Shown one piece after another: positions 44,572-46,253 of a stretch of DNA of 46,253 nt. The notes under the pieces were generated by a model. The model was not told where the DNA came from and did not search any database. It saw only the letters and a list, made by a program, of their open reading frames with translations. Every line of letters starts with the position of its first letter. Position 1 is the first letter of the stretch. The stretch spans positions 1 to 46,253 of the forward strand of contig JAGVTS010000055.1 of NCBI GenBank assembly GCA_019136685.1, in the 5' to 3' direction. Made by a program: the position numbers and the translations under genes. The DNA is from Bacillota bacterium (GTDB taxonomy: Bacteria; Bacillota; DTU025).

Positions 44572-45390
44572 ATGCAGGTATTCGGCCTACGAAGAGCAGG
44601 CCTGATTCTTGCTGGTGTTCTCGTGATCGGCCTGGCGATCACTATGGCCGGCCGGGCGCGCCGGCCCCGAGTGGTGGTTCTTGAGGGCCATGTCGAGCCG
44701 GGTTCAGTGCCAGAGCAGGTCGCATCGGCCCTTCCCATGCAGGAGCGGGTGACTCGGGGGGTCAGCCTGGAGGCGGGCAGCGGCCGTGGCTCCGAGGAAC
44801 CTGCCCCAATGAGCGCGCCCGATCAGTCGGTCGCGCGAGCCGAACCGGCTCCCGTGGCCCAGCCGGCCATCGTTGTTCACGTGGCCGGTGCAGTGGTGAA
44901 GCCCGGTGTGTACTCGCTTGACGCCGGGGCGCGAGTTGAAGATGCGCTGAACGCGGCTGGAGGAGCGCTGAAGGCGGCCGACACTGACTGCATCAACCTG
45001 GCTCTGCCGGTGCGCGACGGGGAACAGGTGTATGTGCCGTCGAGGCAGGCCGACGTCGACGTTCAGCCGCAACCTCGCCAATCCGCTGTTCCCACTACTC
45101 CGCCTAACCGCGCCGACATCACGCGACCGGCTCCGGATCCGGCTCCATCAGCCGATCCAGCCCGGGCCTCAGTCTCCAGCAAGGTCCCCCACACAGGTCT
45201 GATCAACATCAACACCGCGTCTGCAGAGGAACTGCAGGGCCTGCCTGGAGTTGGTCCGGTGCTGGCTCAGCGGATCATCGACTATCGATCTGCTAATGGG
45301 CCCTTCGCCGCTGTGGAAGGCCTTGTGGGCGTGTCGGGCATAGGCCAGGCCAAGCTGGGCAAAATCGCGCCTATGGCAACGGTACGATAG
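44572..45390 (+). CDS. comEA: Competence protein ComEA (DNA receptor)
   Basis: The protein has 272 residues; ATG 44572 follows GGGAGGG by 7 nt, so the in-frame ATG 44518 is not needed. A single N-terminal membrane anchor (LILAGVLVIGLAITMAG), a Pro/Ala-rich spacer, an SLBB domain (IVVHVAGAVVKPGVYSLDAG) and a C-terminal helix-hairpin-helix pair (LININTASAEELQGLPGVG, VEGLVGVSGIGQAKL) make the standard ComEA layout. It binds incoming double-stranded DNA outside the membrane. It lies 3 bp before comEC. Confidence 0.97.
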   Translation: MQVFGLRRAGLILAGVLVIGLAITMAGRARRPRVVVLEGHVEPGSVPEQVASALPMQERVTRGVSLEAGSGRGSEEPAPMSAPDQSVARAEPAPVAQPAIVVHVAGAVVKPGVYSLDAGARVEDALNAAGGALKAADTDCINLALPVRDGEQVYVPSRQADVDVQPQPRQSAVPTTPPNRADITRPAPDPAPSADPARASVSSKVPHTGLININTASAEELQGLPGVGPVLAQRIIDYRSANGPFAAVEGLVGVSGIGQAKLGKIAPMATVR

Positions 45391-45393
45391 CCA

Positions 45394-46253
45394 ATGCCCC
45401 TGATGGGCATGGATTTCGTTCTGTCTGGCCGCGCGTGCTGGTCGCCCATAACTGTCCTGGCCTTCGCGGGCTCTCTGGCCGTGGGTATACTCTGCGGATA
45501 CTGGGAGATTCCCGCAGCAGCGTGGGTCTGTGCCTGGGTGGCTTGGGGCGCGGTTGCGTTTGTGAACCGTCTTGCCCTCAGGCTGTCGCCTCAGTACCGC
45601 GCAGGCATGATGTTGGTTGCGTCGATGGTGGGCGCGGCCAGTATCGGGGCCGCGGGCATCAACCGCATCGACTCGCTGGCGGGCGTGTCGGTGGCCAGGT
45701 TCGCTGGGCGCAATGTAGTGCTGATTGGCGAGGTGGTGTCGAGTCGCGCAGGGGGTCGCTCGCCAGAGTCAGTAATCGCCGCACGTTCCGTTGATGCAGA
45801 TGGATCACGTTATCAGGTAGCGGGCAAGGTCAGGGTCTTCTTCGAGCCCTGCGATGCCTCCCGCCGACTAGCTGAACGCTTGCGCTACGGCGACGTAGTT
45901 GAAGGCCGGGTTCAGCTGGAGTTGGCTTCTCGCCCGATGAACCCGGGCGAGCCCGACCTTAGGGCTGTCTTTCTTCAGCAGGGAATTCACGCACTCGCCA
46001 GCGTCAACCCCGTGTCGGTGCGCGTTGTGGGCAGGCGTCGGCTCAATCTTGTGGAGGACGTTGCGCTCTTGGTGCGGGAGGCGCTAATCGCCGCCACCCG
46101 CGCGACGCTCGCCCCCGGGCCGTGCGAGACGTTTCTGGCAATGGCGCTGGGCGACTCGGGCGAGCTCGACCACGACACGCTGGAGGGCTTCAGGAAGGCC
46201 GGAGTGTCGCATCTTCTGGCAGTGTCAGGGCTGCATGTGAGTTTGGTCGTCGG
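45394..46253 (+). CDS. comEC: Competence protein ComEC (DNA channel), 3' truncated
   Basis: The frame is open from ATG 45394 to the window end (286 codons). In-frame ATGs at 45403 and 45409 are also possible; no ribosome site is clear, consistent with coupling to comEA. N-terminal membrane helices (TVLAFAGSLAVGILCGYW, WVCAWVAWGAVAFV, MMLVASMVGAASIGAAGI) are followed by the OB-fold DUF4131 region with MNPGEPDL, then the start of the Competence domain (GVSHLLAVSGLHVSLVV). ComEC forms the channel for single-stranded DNA uptake. Confidence 0.96.
   Translation, partial: MPLMGMDFVLSGRACWSPITVLAFAGSLAVGILCGYWEIPAAAWVCAWVAWGAVAFVNRLALRLSPQYRAGMMLVASMVGAASIGAAGINRIDSLAGVSVARFAGRNVVLIGEVVSSRAGGRSPESVIAARSVDADGSRYQVAGKVRVFFEPCDASRRLAERLRYGDVVEGRVQLELASRPMNPGEPDLRAVFLQQGIHALASVNPVSVRVVGRRRLNLVEDVALLVREALIAATRATLAPGPCETFLAMALGDSGELDHDTLEGFRKAGVSHLLAVSGLHVSLVV

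Overview
The window is GC-rich and gene-dense, almost entirely on the + strand. It looks like a chromosome segment from a deep-branching, anaerobic, Clostridia-like member of the Bacillota. Evidence for this is a SCIFF peptide with its radical SAM maturase, a T-box leader in front of leuS, a SigH-type sigma factor, the nadD / yqeK / rsfS / leuS / comEA / comEC neighbourhood, and strong Shine-Dalgarno sites with many GTG and TTG starts. Two TolC-family proteins at the left end hint at a diderm envelope, but that is only a hint. I cannot name the species.

Layout. (1) 1-4271: two TolC-like proteins followed by an OmpR-type response regulator and its histidine kinase. (2) 4274-8754: tRNA-Leu(GAG) with its own promoter, a patatin-like phospholipase, and three tandem overlapping M42 metallo-aminopeptidases. 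(3) 8722-10341: the SCIFF peptide gene scfA and maturase scfB. (4) 10521-17276: a SigH-like sigma factor, two overlapping WYL regulators (a PafBC-like layout), and a YhaO/YhaN (SbcD/SbcC-like) pair whose catalytic motifs look degraded. (5) 17357-33570: a roughly 16-kb run of 13 co-directional, mostly overlapping genes for purine/pyrimidine-type catabolism. It encodes two complete molybdenum hydroxylases (each with 2Fe-2S, FAD and molybdopterin subunits), MocA and XdhC maturation factors, PreT/PreA dihydropyrimidine dehydrogenase, a dihydropyrimidinase-like hydrolase, the aminohydrolase SsnA and a threonine-synthase-like PLP enzyme. One FAD subunit carries a MoaD-like C-terminal domain ending in Gly-Gly. 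(6) 33758-37098: a compact candidate RiPP locus with a LuxR-type regulator, a 33-residue precursor-like peptide, a PqqD/radical SAM/SPASM protein and a translationally coupled CPBP membrane protease. (7) 37199-46253: housekeeping genes obg, nadD, an RRM protein, yqeK, rsfS, leuS, comEA and the start of comEC, plus an 800-bp intergenic region containing a MITE-like inverted-repeat element.

The two observations I consider most unusual are these. First, the candidate RiPP system at 33.8-37.1 kb. Second, the leuS T-box leader, in which an intact tRNA-Ala(GGC) gene lies between the specifier/Stem I portion and the antiterminator/terminator. The MoaD fusion and the degenerate YhaO/YhaN pair come next. 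All calls rest on reading the sequence and remembered family features; no database search was run.
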